Source: Trebonia sp050013875
Lineage (GTDB): Bacteria; Actinomycetota; Actinomycetes; Streptosporangiales; Streptosporangiaceae
DNA: 64,000 bases
Assembly (NCBI GenBank): GCA_050013875.1
Contig: JBEKEK010000025.1
Location: 1-64,000 of the forward strand
Reading direction: 5' to 3'
The position numbers and the translations under genes are program-made. Below the pieces are notes generated by a model that worked only from the letters and a program-made list of their open reading frames with translations, searched no databases and was not told the origin of the DNA. How positions within the stretch are numbered: position 1 is the first letter of the stretch; each line of letters opens with the position of its first letter. Positions 36,114-45,257 of the stretch are shown here, piece by piece.

Positions 36114-36185
36114 GGGGCTATGGCGCAGTGGTAGCGCACCTGCCTTGCATGCAGGGGGTCAGGGGTTCGAATCCCCTTAGCTCCA
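36114..36185 (+). tRNA. tRNA-Ala (TGC)
   Basis: 72 nt. Acceptor GGGGCTA pairs with TAGCTCC (one G-U), discriminator A, no encoded CCA. Anticodon TGC at 36146-36148 lies in loop CTTGCAT on stem CCTGC/GCAGG. T-arm GGGGTTCGAATCCCC is perfect. Confidence 0.97.
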
Positions 36186-36353
36186 CGCAACCGGGACAAG
36201 TCGGGTCACCTTGGTTGACGATCTTCGATCGCCTTCCCGGTGGCCCGCAGTGCTTTCCCGGGGGTGCCCGCTCGGCCATGGTCGTGATCCGTGTGCAGAG
36301 AGGGCGCAGCGGGAGTGGTCGTCGAGCCAGGGTTCCCGGCCGAGTCCGGGGCG

Positions 36354-37385
36354 CTAATCGGATGACGCCGCGTCCGCCTTGTCGGCCACGTCACGTCGCA
36401 TTTTGCGTTCCAGGTAGAGCCGCCGGTAGAGCCCGCGCGCCGCGCGCTCGCCGGGGATCACCCAGACGCCACCACCGGCGACCAGGTGGGAAGCGTTGGT
36501 TATCCGGCCCTTATAGGAGTCTTGGCCAGCACCGAGTTCGAACCGCGTGATGTCTCGTCGCGCGGCCTCCTCAGCGGTGGCGAGCATAGCCAGCTTGCCC
36601 GGTGAGAACTTTGCCATGTCGTGGTCGTAGGCGGTGAACCATCCGCAGAGCACCCCTGGGCACATCAAGTTGGCGCTGACGGCGACTATTCGCTCCCCTG
36701 CCCGCAGAACGGTCACCAGTCCGGCGCAATCCTCGTTCGATGTCACGGCGAGTTCCTCGACGATTTTACGCGTGGCCGGATCGGAGAACACTTGACGTGC
36801 GCCGTAGTACTTAGCGGCCTTCCACTCCATGAGCTGGTGGATGTGGTCTGGCGCGGCGGCCCCCCATTCCAGAGACACTGGGCCGACGCGGCGTTCCAGT
36901 GAGCGCCATTGCTTTCCGAAATCAGCTGTGAACTTCTTGCTCCGGCTGACGTAGTAGGACGTGTATCCGTCGCTCAGATCGATGAGTGGTGCCTCGACGA
37001 GCGTCCCCGCATAATGGTGTGCGGCCAGGGCAGGCTGGCCTGCGGGAGCAGCCGTGTATCGCCAGCCGCGCAAGCCCGCCTTGCGAATGACCTGCCTCGC
37101 GTCGATGGTCGCGCCATCGCTGACGAACCCCTGCAGGTTGTTCATGGGGTCGCCGATCGGCAGGCCGATCCGCTGCGGACCTAGGTCGAAAGGCAGGAAC
37201 GCCTGGATGGCACCGTCGGCCTCCACGACGGCGACTCGGGAATTGAGCCTGTGCCTGCCCACTGTCTGCGCGAAGGTCAGGGCGAAGAAGGGATTCTGCA
37301 ACTCAGCGGACGATTTCTGGAAACGGGCCCACAGGCTCGCCTCGCCGGGACCCAGATCACCCGGGCGCACGACCGTAACGCGCAT
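36354..37385 (-). CDS. CelD/FemAB-like GNAT acetyltransferase (PF13480 type)
   Basis: 343 residues. The first half is SLWARFQKSSAELQNPFFALTFAQTVG, the usual entry of the CelD/BcsL-type domain. The second half has FTADFGKQWRSLERRVGP, HQLMEWKAAKYYGARQVF, the long acetyltransferase strand RIVAVSANLMCPGVLCGWFTAYDHDMAKFSPGKLAMLATAEEAARR, and FELGAGQDSYKGRI. These soluble enzymes are linked to polysaccharide or envelope modification; substrate unknown. Its ribosome binding site, AAGGAGGTGATC, is an unusually complete complement to the 16S 3' end, so strong translation is expected. Confidence 0.82.
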   Translation of the reverse strand: MRVTVVRPGDLGPGEASLWARFQKSSAELQNPFFALTFAQTVGRHRLNSRVAVVEADGAIQAFLPFDLGPQRIGLPIGDPMNNLQGFVSDGATIDARQVIRKAGLRGWRYTAAPAGQPALAAHHYAGTLVEAPLIDLSDGYTSYYVSRSKKFTADFGKQWRSLERRVGPVSLEWGAAAPDHIHQLMEWKAAKYYGARQVFSDPATRKIVEELAVTSNEDCAGLVTVLRAGERIVAVSANLMCPGVLCGWFTAYDHDMAKFSPGKLAMLATAEEAARRDITRFELGAGQDSYKGRITNASHLVAGGGVWVIPGERAARGLYRRLYLERKMRRDVADKADAASSD

Positions 37386-37954
37386 ACGCGATCACCTCCT
37401 TGACCTGATCAATCACGAAGCTTGCTGGCATGCGACAAACAAATGGGGACAGGCGACAGCGATATCGGGCGGTCAGATTTGGCAAGCCCCGAAGGGTAAT
37501 TCCCGTCGCTCAAGGCAGAGATTAGATACAGCTTCTATGCTTCCCAAACGGGTGCTGTGCAGGCGACACACGCGGTCACAGTATAGACGGCATGGTCCGG
37601 TGCGGTGGGGGAAGAGCAGCAATCTGCGGGTTGTGGTGTGCCGCCAGATCTGGTCTTCTGGCCTGCTCGCAGCGGAAGGTAGCGCATGCGGGGCATTGTT
37701 CTCGAATTAGCCGAGGCGGTGTCGATCTCGTCCTTTTCACGCCGCCGAGGAGATCTTTAATTCATGATTTCGGTTGATCTGGTGTCTCGGTCGCGGCGAT
37801 ATCACCCGGCAAGGGTGAGCCGCACGGGCACCAGCCCGGGCATGGTGGTGAGCGGGACTCCAGGGCGCGGTGGCGGCCTTATCCCGAATAAGGTCCCGGG
37901 CGTGCCGCCGCCTCACGTGCCACCCACTCCGGCCGGGTCAGAGGGAAGGGCGTC
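37386..37954. other. Gene-free stretch, AT-richer than average
   Basis: 569 bp between divergent genes. The part 37430-37600 is distinctly less GC-rich than its surroundings and probably carries the acetyltransferase promoter. A stop-rich plus strand and Arg/Gly-rich open frames argue against a gene. No clear terminator or operator was identified. Confidence 0.4.
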
Positions 37955-38290
37955 ATGAGCGATGCACTGAACCGCGTTCCGGACGCCCGGCGGCAGTTGC
38001 GGCGCATCGATCGTGAGCTGCGCCGGTCCGATCCTGAGCTGGCCTCGATGTTGTCCACCTTCTCTCGCCTCGCCGCGGGCGAGAGGATGCCCGGCCGGGA
38101 GCAGTTGCGCACGTCGCCGGCCCTTGACTGGCGTGTGGTGCTGTGGCCGATGGCTTCCATTGCCTTCCTGGTCGTCTACGCGGCGGGCGGCGGAGCCGCC
38201 GCGGCTCGCAGCGCGGCGCTGGCCTGCGGCGCGCGGCGCGCGGCGCGAGCCGGCGGCGGCGTCCAGGCCGGCGAGAGCCTGCTGCCGTAG
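37955..38290 (+). CDS. DUF3040 family small membrane protein
   Basis: 111 residues. The N-terminal LRRIDRELRRSDPELASMLSTFSRLAAGERMP is the DUF3040 signature: a membrane-proximal helix with the acidic DPxLAS turn. One membrane helix follows (about 67-82, WPMASIAFLVVYAAGG), then an Ala/Arg/Gly-rich tail, shorter than the second helix seen in many homologues. Function unknown. ATG preceded by GGGAAGGG. Confidence 0.72.
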   Translation: MSDALNRVPDARRQLRRIDRELRRSDPELASMLSTFSRLAAGERMPGREQLRTSPALDWRVVLWPMASIAFLVVYAAGGGAAAARSAALACGARRAARAGGGVQAGESLLP

Positions 38291-38315
38291 CCCCGGCCCC
38301 AGCGTGGATCGCGTT

Positions 38316-38756
38316 TCAGGGCGGCCGCTCGGACTCCAGTGCGCTGGCAGAGGCCCGGCGGATCGTCCCCGCGCCGCTCGCCAATGCCCGCCGCCACGGC
38401 ACAACTCCCTCGATCTCGGTTTCCAGCGAGAAGCTCAGGAACGTCCTGATCACAACGATCAGCCCAAGAACGAGGACATTGTCGAGGCTAGGCGCGACCG
38501 CGACGGTGCGAATCAGGTCGGCGGCGACCAGAACTTCCAGCCCGAGCAGCACCGTGCCGCCGAACGCCTGGCGCAGTACCACGTAAGCCTTTGACGACAA
38601 GCCGGATCGCCGCCAGGCCACCGCTGCGAGCACGAATGACCAGATAAAACCGACGACCAGGATCGCCGCGCCGAGCGCCTCAAACCCCTGGGCAACGTGG
38701 TCCATCAGCGCGGAGAACGTCTCACCCGACGCTTCGGCAGCCGCAGCGAGGATCAT
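38316..38756 (-). CDS. DUF1622 family membrane protein
   Basis: 146 residues, three membrane helices: FEALGAAILVVGFIWSFVLAAVAW, AFGGTVLLGLEVLVAADLIRTVAV and NVLVLGLIVVIRTFLSFSLETEIEGVVPW. The ADLIRT and SFSLETEIEG motifs are the DUF1622 signature. Function unknown. The frame stays open upstream to 38936, but the ATG at 38756 (preceded by GCAGGGGC) gives the normal family length. Converges on the DUF3040 gene with 25 bp between stops. Confidence 0.82.
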   Translation of the reverse strand: MILAAAAEASGETFSALMDHVAQGFEALGAAILVVGFIWSFVLAAVAWRRSGLSSKAYVVLRQAFGGTVLLGLEVLVAADLIRTVAVAPSLDNVLVLGLIVVIRTFLSFSLETEIEGVVPWRRALASGAGTIRRASASALESERPP

Positions 38757-39088
38757 TTGCCCCTGCCCGCCATGCCGCCCCCCACTGGCCCATCGAGTCG
38801 TCAAGCAGTTCCGCACTGCGTCCGGCGGTCCCGATGCCGAGGCATTCTGCCGTGTCCCGGAAATCTGGCGGGCCTGTCCCACACGGTAGATGGACTGCCA
38901 GCGCAGCCACATCACCCGCCGCGGGGGATGTAACACGCCACCGGCCGGAAGCGCGATTGCCGCTGGATCGGCAGCCAGATGCTCAAAGCGATCACGGGCG
39001 CAAGCACGAGCAGCGATGCAAAGCGCAGGAGATTGGAGGACCCTCGCCGAGTACGCCGGCCGGGACGGCCGGCTGAGGATGGCGGTGG
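38757..39088. other. Gene-free gap between DUF1622 and marR
   Basis: 332 bp. No convincing coding frame on either strand; it presumably contains the promoter of the DUF1622 gene and the end of the marR transcript. Nothing distinctive seen. Confidence 0.35.
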
Positions 39089-39610
39089 TCAGGGCGCCTG
39101 CGCGGACCCGGCGGGCAGCGGCTGATCGTCGTACGGGCGGCGGTTGTCAGGGTCGATGGCGCGCATGACGCGCCTGCCGATCTCGCGCAGCTGCCGGGAC
39201 TGAGTCTTGGTCAGCGGGTCGAAGACCAGGCGGCGGACCTCCTGGGCGTGGCCGGGCGCGGCCTCGGTCACCTTCGCCAGGCCCTGGTCGGTCAGGGTCG
39301 CCAGGGTGTAGCGGCCGTCGGCCGAATCGGGGGTGCGGCGCACCCAGTCGCGCTGCTCCAGCCGGGCGACAACCTGAGACAGGCGCGGCAGCGAGCCCTC
39401 GGCCAGCGTTGCGAGCACGCTCATCCGCAGGGTGCGGCCGGGCGCCTCCGACAGCAGGACCAGCACCTGGTACTCGAAGTGGCTGATCCCGGCGTCGCGG
39501 CGCAGCTGCGCATCGAGCGCGGCCGGCAGCCTGTTCAGCACGCTGGCCAGGGCGAGCCAGGCCTGCCTCTCCTCGGCGTCGAGCCAGCGGGATTCCTGCG
39601 GGACGTCCAT
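39089..39610 (-). CDS. MarR family transcriptional regulator
   Basis: 173 residues. Winged helix-turn-helix: DAGISHFEYQVLVLLSEAPGRTLRMSVLATLAEGSLPRLSQVVARLEQRDWVRRTPDSADGRYTLATLTDQGLAKV, with the DxR wing motif present as SADGRY. The ligand is unknown. It diverges from the VOC gene at 39800, the likely regulated neighbour. An imperfect palindrome lies 13 bases upstream of its start. Confidence 0.92.
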   Translation of the reverse strand: MDVPQESRWLDAEERQAWLALASVLNRLPAALDAQLRRDAGISHFEYQVLVLLSEAPGRTLRMSVLATLAEGSLPRLSQVVARLEQRDWVRRTPDSADGRYTLATLTDQGLAKVTEAAPGHAQEVRRLVFDPLTKTQSRQLREIGRRVMRAIDPDNRRPYDDQPLPAGSAQAP

Positions 39611-39622
39611 GAGGACAGAATA

Positions 39623-39638
39623 ACTTAAAAATTGAAGT
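39623..39638. promoter_or_regulatory. Candidate MarR operator
   Basis: ACTTAAAAATTGAAGT is an AT-rich imperfect dyad (12 of 16 symmetric positions) just upstream of marR, in the marR/VOC divergent region. AAGTGAT recurs at 39635 and 39667. Confidence 0.45.
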
Positions 39639-39799
39639 GATCCAGCACTCTGATGACTTGCATCGTGAAGTGATATGGAGGTACTGTCAGTTAACGCTTT
39701 AAGTCAGAGAGGGCGTGCGTCCTCGGTGATGCGCCAGAGACGCTGGTGCCGACACCGAGCGCGGCCGCCCGTGAACGAACCCATCGGAAGGAAGCAATC

Positions 39800-40195
39800 A
39801 TGACCGCCACTGTCAGTCTGAGTGTCGCCGCCCTGACCGTCGACTGCGCCGATCCCGCCGCCCTGGCGGACTTCTGGGGGAAGGCCCTCGGCCGCCCGGT
39901 CAGCCCCGGCGCGGTCGCCGGGGACACGTCGGTGGACGCCACCGGCCCCGAGAGCGGCCCCCGGATGCTTCTCCACAACGTCCCCGAGCCGAAGGGAATG
40001 CATCTTGTCCTGATCACCGACCGCTACGACGAGGAGATGGGGCGGCTGACCGGCCTGGGCGCCAGACCGCTCAACGAGATCAAGCTCCCGGCGGTCCGCT
40101 TGGGCGGGGACTTGTATGTGGTTCACCAGACCACGTTCGCCGACCCGGAGGGCAACGAATTCGATCTGGTGATGTGGGAGCAGCAGCCCGAGTAG
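39800..40195 (+). CDS. VOC (glyoxalase-like) family protein
   Basis: 131 residues. Two beta-alpha-beta-beta-beta units: VSLSVAALTVDCADPAALADFWGKALGRPV and, at the end, HQTTFADPEGNEFDLVMWEQ, the standard VOC closing strand with its metal-ligand Glu. Substrate unknown. ATG preceded by GGAAGGAAG at six bases. Divergent from marR, which probably regulates it. Confidence 0.85.
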   Translation: MTATVSLSVAALTVDCADPAALADFWGKALGRPVSPGAVAGDTSVDATGPESGPRMLLHNVPEPKGMHLVLITDRYDEEMGRLTGLGARPLNEIKLPAVRLGGDLYVVHQTTFADPEGNEFDLVMWEQQPE

Positions 40196-40261
40196 TTGCC
40201 GAGTCCGGGCACTAGCTCATCCGCAATTCTCGCACCATCCAGCACCGAAAGGGCATCATAG

Positions 40262-41278
40262 ATGCAGCACGTGAACCAGCAGGGAACCACGAGGCGGACG
40301 ATGCTCCGCGTCGGGACGGCGGCCGGGACCTCCGCGGCCCTGGGTGCGGCCGGCGTCTTTGCGGTTGGTACCGCGAGCGCGATCACCGCTGCGGGCGGCG
40401 GGACGAGAGGGCTTCCCTACCCGTCCGGCGTCACCGACATCTCGCACTGCGCCCCCGAGGCGGCCGCGATCTTCCGCGGTGTCTTCAGCGCCAAAAGCGA
40501 GCACGACGCCGCCGGCTTTATGTCCTACTTCTCAACCGCGAACACCGTTTACATGGACGCCTGCCTGGGCGTCACCCTCTCAGGCTGGATGGCGGTGAAC
40601 GACTTTTTCTCTTCGTTCCTCCCGAGCGCGCCCGCCGCCGCGATCGCCTACCCGCTGCGCATCGTAGGCGACGCGCGGAGCGCCGCAGTCGAGTTCGTGG
40701 ACACCCCCGCGTTCTTCGGCTTCGAGATACGCGCCCTGTCCTCCGTCACCTTCGACGGCAACCACAAGATCACCCGCTGGGTCGACTACTGGGACGGCCG
40801 CAGCTCCCTTAAACAGAACACCCTCACCAGCGCCTACCCGACCGACTTCAGGGACTCCGTGCAGAACACCGGTCCCGCCGCCGTCCAGGCCGCCCGGGCG
40901 CTGCAGGCCGCGTTCGCGGCCGGCGACGCCGCCGCGGCCGTAGCACTGATGTCCTACGACGTAGTCCACGAGGACATGGCCGCGCACACCCGCGTCCGCG
41001 GCCAGGAACAGGCCCAGCGCTACTACACCCGGGTGCTCGGGCAGCTCCCCTACGGCCCGGGCGCCGCGCTGCTCCACGCCGACGGCGGCCGCCAGGGCGG
41101 CGGCTACGAGTGGTCGGCGGCCCCCGCCGCCGCCCCGATGCGCCGCGGCCACACCTGCGTAGAGCTCGACCAGGCCGGCAAGATCAGCCGCCTGACGGCC
41201 ATCTACGACTCCAGCCTCCTGAGCTACGCCGCCTACCAGTCCCTGGCCGGCGCCGCCGCGGAAGCGCCCCTGTCCTGA
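40262..41278 (+). CDS. Tat-exported protein with two SnoaL/NTF2-like domains
   Basis: 338 residues. The N-terminus has a twin-arginine motif (TRRTMLRVG) followed by an Ala-rich hydrophobic stretch and AAGG, so export folded via Tat is predicted. Residues about 60-185 and 200-325 are two NTF2/SnoaL-like repeats: AAAIFRGVFSAKSEHDAAGFMSYFS … KITRWVDYWDGRS and VQAARALQAAFAAGDAAAAVALMSYDVVHED … KISRLTAIYDSS. Such folds bind small molecules or catalyse isomerisation; no activity can be assigned. Confidence 0.7.
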   Translation: MQHVNQQGTTRRTMLRVGTAAGTSAALGAAGVFAVGTASAITAAGGGTRGLPYPSGVTDISHCAPEAAAIFRGVFSAKSEHDAAGFMSYFSTANTVYMDACLGVTLSGWMAVNDFFSSFLPSAPAAAIAYPLRIVGDARSAAVEFVDTPAFFGFEIRALSSVTFDGNHKITRWVDYWDGRSSLKQNTLTSAYPTDFRDSVQNTGPAAVQAARALQAAFAAGDAAAAVALMSYDVVHEDMAAHTRVRGQEQAQRYYTRVLGQLPYGPGAALLHADGGRQGGGYEWSAAPAAAPMRRGHTCVELDQAGKISRLTAIYDSSLLSYAAYQSLAGAAAEAPLS

Positions 41279-41357
41279 ACCAGTGGCAACTGCCAGTCAA
41301 GTGAAAAGACAACGAAAGGATCACGAGCCCCCAGCAATCCCCGGCCGTGAAATGCGG

Positions 41358-43871
41358 CTACTCAATCTGCTCGGCGATCGTCACATCGTTAGTGCCGGTG
41401 AGTCCCGATTGCCTTCTGGCTGACGGAAGGCCGCTGCCAACCCGTCTGGCAGCTTCGGCTCCGACCGCTTCAGATCCGGTGGCGTCGCCGAAGATGCGCC
41501 AGCCGCCCCCTCCGGCCTCCTTCGCCTCGTACATGGCCAGGTCCGCGTGCATGAGCAGGGTGGTGAGGTCCCCATCGGGCGGGGATTCGGCGATGCCGAT
41601 GCTGGCGCTGTAGGCGAGGTGCTTCCCGTCGCTGCCGTGGAAACGGGTGACCAGGCGGGTTAGCTGTCCCGCGAGCTGGATCGCGCGCAGGGTGGTGACC
41701 CCTGGCATCATGATGATGAACTCGTCGCCCCCGTAACGGCCCACGATGTCGTCGGGCCGTACGTGCTCCCGGCTTACCTGCGCCAGTTCGGTGAGCACCT
41801 GGTCGCCCGCGATGTGGCCGTGCACGTCGTTGATCCGCTTGAAGTTGTCCACGTCGATCATCAGCGCGACGAAGGGCTGGCCGAGCCGCTGGGCATGGGC
41901 GAACGCGGCCTCGGCGGTTTCCATGAAATGGCGCCGGTTATACAGGCCGGTGATGCCATCGATGGCGGCCAGCTGCTGGTACCTGACGGCAAGGCGGCCG
42001 TAGTCGCGCAGGGCGATGTACTGACGGGTGCTGACCATAAAGGTCAGCACGGCGGCCCCGAGCAGGATGCCACCCAGCGGGTTGAACCCGACGCTGCGCA
42101 GGCCGACGAAGGCCAGCAGCACGTAGCTGCTCACGACGGCTACGTAGGGCAGCGGGGACGGCCGTCCGGAGACGACCTGCTGCGGCGGCGGCACGAGGGT
42201 CCCGGTGGGCGGGGTGCGCAGCTGGCTGGCGGCGGAAATGCAGACGAAGGTTACGGCGACCATCCACAGCATGTCGACCGGGTCGCCGCCGAGATAGGTC
42301 GAGTGCACCGTGATGTAGTCGTAGCTGAGGTCGGCCGCGATGAAGATCAGCACGCCACCCGCGAAGATCCGCAGCGCGGTGACGTTCGACGGGGGTACAC
42401 CGCGCCACAGCAGCGTCAGGATCCCGAATAGGAGCAGCAGGTCACCCACCGGGTAGGCGTAGGTGACGATATCGAACAGGTCGAAGCGCGGGCCCGACCC
42501 GATGGCCGGGCCAAGCGCCAGGTACCAGGTGACTATCACCCCACCGGTGAACACCGTGCCCAGATCGAGCAGCAGCCGCAACCGCTCCGGTCCCGACCGG
42601 CGGCGCGCCGGGAAGGAGACAAGACCGGCGAAGCCAACCACATAGAAGCTCAGGTACGCCGCGTCGGCCCAGGTCGGGTAGGCCGCGCGGTGCAGCACGT
42701 TCTCGTACCAGAATTGCAGTAGGTCGCCGAGCAGGTAGAGGAACACCGCGACAGAAAGCAGGCGCCACGCGCGGCAAGCGCGGTGCCCGAAATCCGGGCG
42801 CCGCGACACCCGCCACGCGAGCACAATCGCGGCCCCGTTCACCGGGATGAACGCCAGGTCGCCGATGAACGCCTGGTGCTCCCGCCCGCCCCAGCGGAAC
42901 ACCTGCCACAGGCCGTAGACGGTCAGCACCAGCGCCGCGCACGCCAGCGTGCCGCCGCCTACTCGCTGCACGACCCGTCGCACCTCGCGGACCGTGCGGC
43001 CGATGGCCGTGCTTGGCAGCCCGCCTGGATCCGCCGCGAGCGAGGGACTTGGCTGCGGGTAGCCGGCCGCGTCCAGCCGCATCACCGGCCTGTCCGGGTC
43101 GCTCATCCACTCGGTGAAGGCCGCGGCCGACATCGGCCGCCCGAGGTAGAACCCCTGGCCGATATCGCACCCGAGAGCCCGCAGCTCGGAACAGATCGCG
43201 GCGGACTCGACTCCCTCGGCCACCACCTTGACGCCAAGCTGATGCGCGAGGTCGATGGTGGTGCGGACAATCGCGGCGAAGCTCGTGCTGCTGACGATCG
43301 GCCGCACGATGGACATGTCCAGCTTGAGCTCGTTGATTGGCCAGCCGCCGAGGCTCTCCAGGGAGGCGAAGCCGGTACCGAAATCGTCCAGGGAGATCTG
43401 GACGCCGGACTCGGCCAGCTGCGCGAAGAACCGAGTGCTGGCGGCCGTCGTCCCGGTTTCCTCGCTCACCTCGAGCACGATCATCTGGCCGGGCACCTGC
43501 TCCTCGCGCAGCAGCCGGGAGACAGCGGCGGGAAAGTCAGGGTCGGCCACGCATCCGGGCCCGATATTGACCGAGACCGGGACCAGCCAGCCGGCCGCGG
43601 CCCAGGCCTTGTGCTGGACGAGGGACTGCCCGAGCAGCGCCAGGCTGAGCTCGGTCATCAGCCCGAGCTCCTCGGCCAGCGGGATGAACGAGGACGGCTG
43701 CAGGGTCCCGAGCTCTGGGTGGTCCCACCGGGCAAGCAGCTCAGCTGCGACCAGCCGCCCGGTCGCCAGCTCAACCTCGGGCTGGAAGTAGCCGACCACC
43801 TGCCGCTCCCGGAGCGCGCGAGGAAACTCGGCACGCAGCCGCGCCGCTATATCGTCGGCTTCGAACGCCAT
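41358..43871 (-). CDS. EAL-TM-GGDEF cyclic-di-GMP protein
   Basis: 837 residues. An N-terminal EAL domain (about 20-255) is followed by eight to ten membrane helices (about 310-600) and a C-terminal GGDEF domain (about 650-800). The EAL motif reads AELLARW, with the acidic residues kept (VNIGPG, LEVSEE, LDDFGTG, VVAEGVE, GQGFYLGRPM), so phosphodiesterase activity is plausible. The cyclase site is RYGGDEF, with IDVDNFKRINDVHGH upstream, so diguanylate cyclase activity is plausible too. Most dual proteins have GGDEF before EAL; this order places the two active sites at opposite ends of a membrane domain. Confidence 0.92.
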   Translation of the reverse strand: MAFEADDIAARLRAEFPRALRERQVVGYFQPEVELATGRLVAAELLARWDHPELGTLQPSSFIPLAEELGLMTELSLALLGQSLVQHKAWAAAGWLVPVSVNIGPGCVADPDFPAAVSRLLREEQVPGQMIVLEVSEETGTTAASTRFFAQLAESGVQISLDDFGTGFASLESLGGWPINELKLDMSIVRPIVSSTSFAAIVRTTIDLAHQLGVKVVAEGVESAAICSELRALGCDIGQGFYLGRPMSAAAFTEWMSDPDRPVMRLDAAGYPQPSPSLAADPGGLPSTAIGRTVREVRRVVQRVGGGTLACAALVLTVYGLWQVFRWGGREHQAFIGDLAFIPVNGAAIVLAWRVSRRPDFGHRACRAWRLLSVAVFLYLLGDLLQFWYENVLHRAAYPTWADAAYLSFYVVGFAGLVSFPARRRSGPERLRLLLDLGTVFTGGVIVTWYLALGPAIGSGPRFDLFDIVTYAYPVGDLLLLFGILTLLWRGVPPSNVTALRIFAGGVLIFIAADLSYDYITVHSTYLGGDPVDMLWMVAVTFVCISAASQLRTPPTGTLVPPPQQVVSGRPSPLPYVAVVSSYVLLAFVGLRSVGFNPLGGILLGAAVLTFMVSTRQYIALRDYGRLAVRYQQLAAIDGITGLYNRRHFMETAEAAFAHAQRLGQPFVALMIDVDNFKRINDVHGHIAGDQVLTELAQVSREHVRPDDIVGRYGGDEFIIMMPGVTTLRAIQLAGQLTRLVTRFHGSDGKHLAYSASIGIAESPPDGDLTTLLMHADLAMYEAKEAGGGGWRIFGDATGSEAVGAEAARRVGSGLPSARRQSGLTGTNDVTIAEQIE

Positions 43872-44048
43872 TCTCCGTTATCGTCCCCCCGGCTGCATGA
43901 GTACCCTTCGCTTCACACACTGTAACTGCGATATCGTCTCTTGTAACTTTGGCCTCATCCGGTCAGGACCGGGCCGGACAGACGCGACAAATCCTCACTC
44001 TCCGTAGAGCAGCGTCCGCGGCCCGGAACGCGGCTTCTGGCAGAGAAA

Positions 44049-44093
44049 CGCAGCAGTCCTCCAGGACGTCGACAGCCCTGGAGGACTGCTGCG
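44049..44093 (-). terminator. 17-bp perfect hairpin after the beta-helix gene
   Basis: CGCAGCAGTCCTCCAGG pairs perfectly with CCTGGAGGACTGCTGCG across an 11-base loop. It starts 12 bases past the stop of the minus-strand beta-helix gene and acts as its likely terminator; no U-tract. Confidence 0.7.
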
Positions 44094-44105
44094 CGATGTC
44101 CGATG

Positions 44106-45257
44106 TCAGGACACGACGACGCGCTTCACGCGCACCGACACCTTGTGGTAGTGGTTGCCCGAGATTGACGCGTGCACCACCTTGCCCACGCCTTCAAGGA
44201 AGATCCCGTAGTGGTTGCGGGCGATGTAGTTGCCCCTGATCAGCACGGAGATACGGCTGGCCGACCCGACCAGGATGCCGGTCGTCCGGGTGTCCGGCTG
44301 CGCGACGTTTTTCTTCGCGCTTGGCGACGTGGCCAGGTCAATCGGGTCACCGAGGGTGTTGTTGGTGCCGATCCAGTTGCGGATGATCTGGTTCCCGTTC
44401 AGGTGCTGGCCGGGAAGGTGAGCGTGGATGGTCACCCCGGCGAGGCCGTTGCCGTAGATGGTGTTGCCGACCACGATGTTGTCGGCCACCGTCTCGCCGG
44501 GAACCTCGGTGGCGATGACGACGCCCGCCCCTCCGCCGCTGCTCTTCAGCGTGCCGTTGTAGGTCAGCAGGTTGTGCGAAATCAGGTTGTGGGTGACTCC
44601 GGCGGTGGTGTGCCCGGCCACGATGACCCCGCAGCCGCCCGGATTGTGGCTGGCCACGTTATAGGAGACCACGTTGTGGCCGTTAGGGCCGATGTCGTCA
44701 GCGATGAGGTACCCGCCGCCCGTGTTGTACTCGGAGGTGTTGCGGTAGGCCTGGGACCAGGACGAGCCGTTGATGTCCACGCCCACGTCGCCGTTGTGCA
44801 GCAGGACGTTCCAGGACACCAGGACATGCGAACTGAGCGCCACCAGGATGGCGTCGAATCCGGCGTACACGACCCTGAACCCGGTGACCCGGACATGGCT
44901 GGCACCGAGCACGCCAATGCCGATGCTGCCGGGCAGCGTGGTTGTGCCGATGGTGAGCGGCTTTAGGCCCTTGGCGTTGATCACCGCGCCCGCCCTGCCG
45001 ATCAGGTTCAGTGGCTTACTGACGATGGCCTGGGTGTGGTACGTCCCCTTGCAGACCACAACCGTGCCGCCCGGGCTGGCAGCGGTGATGGCCGCGTTGA
45101 TGTTGGAGTATCCCGCGGTCTTGCACGAGGTGTCGGCGGCACCAGAAGTGCCGTGCGGTGATACGTAGAGGGTTTTGACGGTCCCCGCCTGAGCGGCGAC
45201 CGCACCGAACGCCAGCAGGCCTACAGCCAAGACCAGCGCCATTGCGATCTTGCGCAT
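44106..45257 (-). CDS. Secreted right-handed parallel beta-helix protein
   Basis: 383 residues. Signal peptide MRKIAMALVLAVGLLAFGAVAAQAG, then TLYVSPHGTSGAADTSCKTAGYSNINAAITAASPGGTVVVCKGTYH, the entry of PbH1/NosD-type beta-helices, followed by many roughly 22-residue coils rich in N, G and V (for example SHNLLTYNGTLKSSGG and GNTIYGNGLAGV). No lyase active site is obvious. It could bind or cleave polysaccharide outside the cell. The ATG at 45257 has GGAGAG upstream; the open frame reaches 45311 without support. Confidence 0.83.
   Translation of the reverse strand: MRKIAMALVLAVGLLAFGAVAAQAGTVKTLYVSPHGTSGAADTSCKTAGYSNINAAITAASPGGTVVVCKGTYHTQAIVSKPLNLIGRAGAVINAKGLKPLTIGTTTLPGSIGIGVLGASHVRVTGFRVVYAGFDAILVALSSHVLVSWNVLLHNGDVGVDINGSSWSQAYRNTSEYNTGGGYLIADDIGPNGHNVVSYNVASHNPGGCGVIVAGHTTAGVTHNLISHNLLTYNGTLKSSGGGAGVVIATEVPGETVADNIVVGNTIYGNGLAGVTIHAHLPGQHLNGNQIIRNWIGTNNTLGDPIDLATSPSAKKNVAQPDTRTTGILVGSASRISVLIRGNYIARNHYGIFLEGVGKVVHASISGNHYHKVSVRVKRVVVS

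Noticed and set aside
35396..36199. Minus-strand open frame across tRNA-Ala, starting MSRLRGAKGIRTPDPLHARQV
   Set aside because: GIRTPDPLHARQV is the known antisense translation of tRNA-Ala; the rest crosses non-coding DNA.
42783..43925. 380-codon plus-strand frame opposite the EAL-GGDEF gene
   Set aside because: His/Arg/Pro-rich composition typical of an antisense shadow; no recognisable domain.
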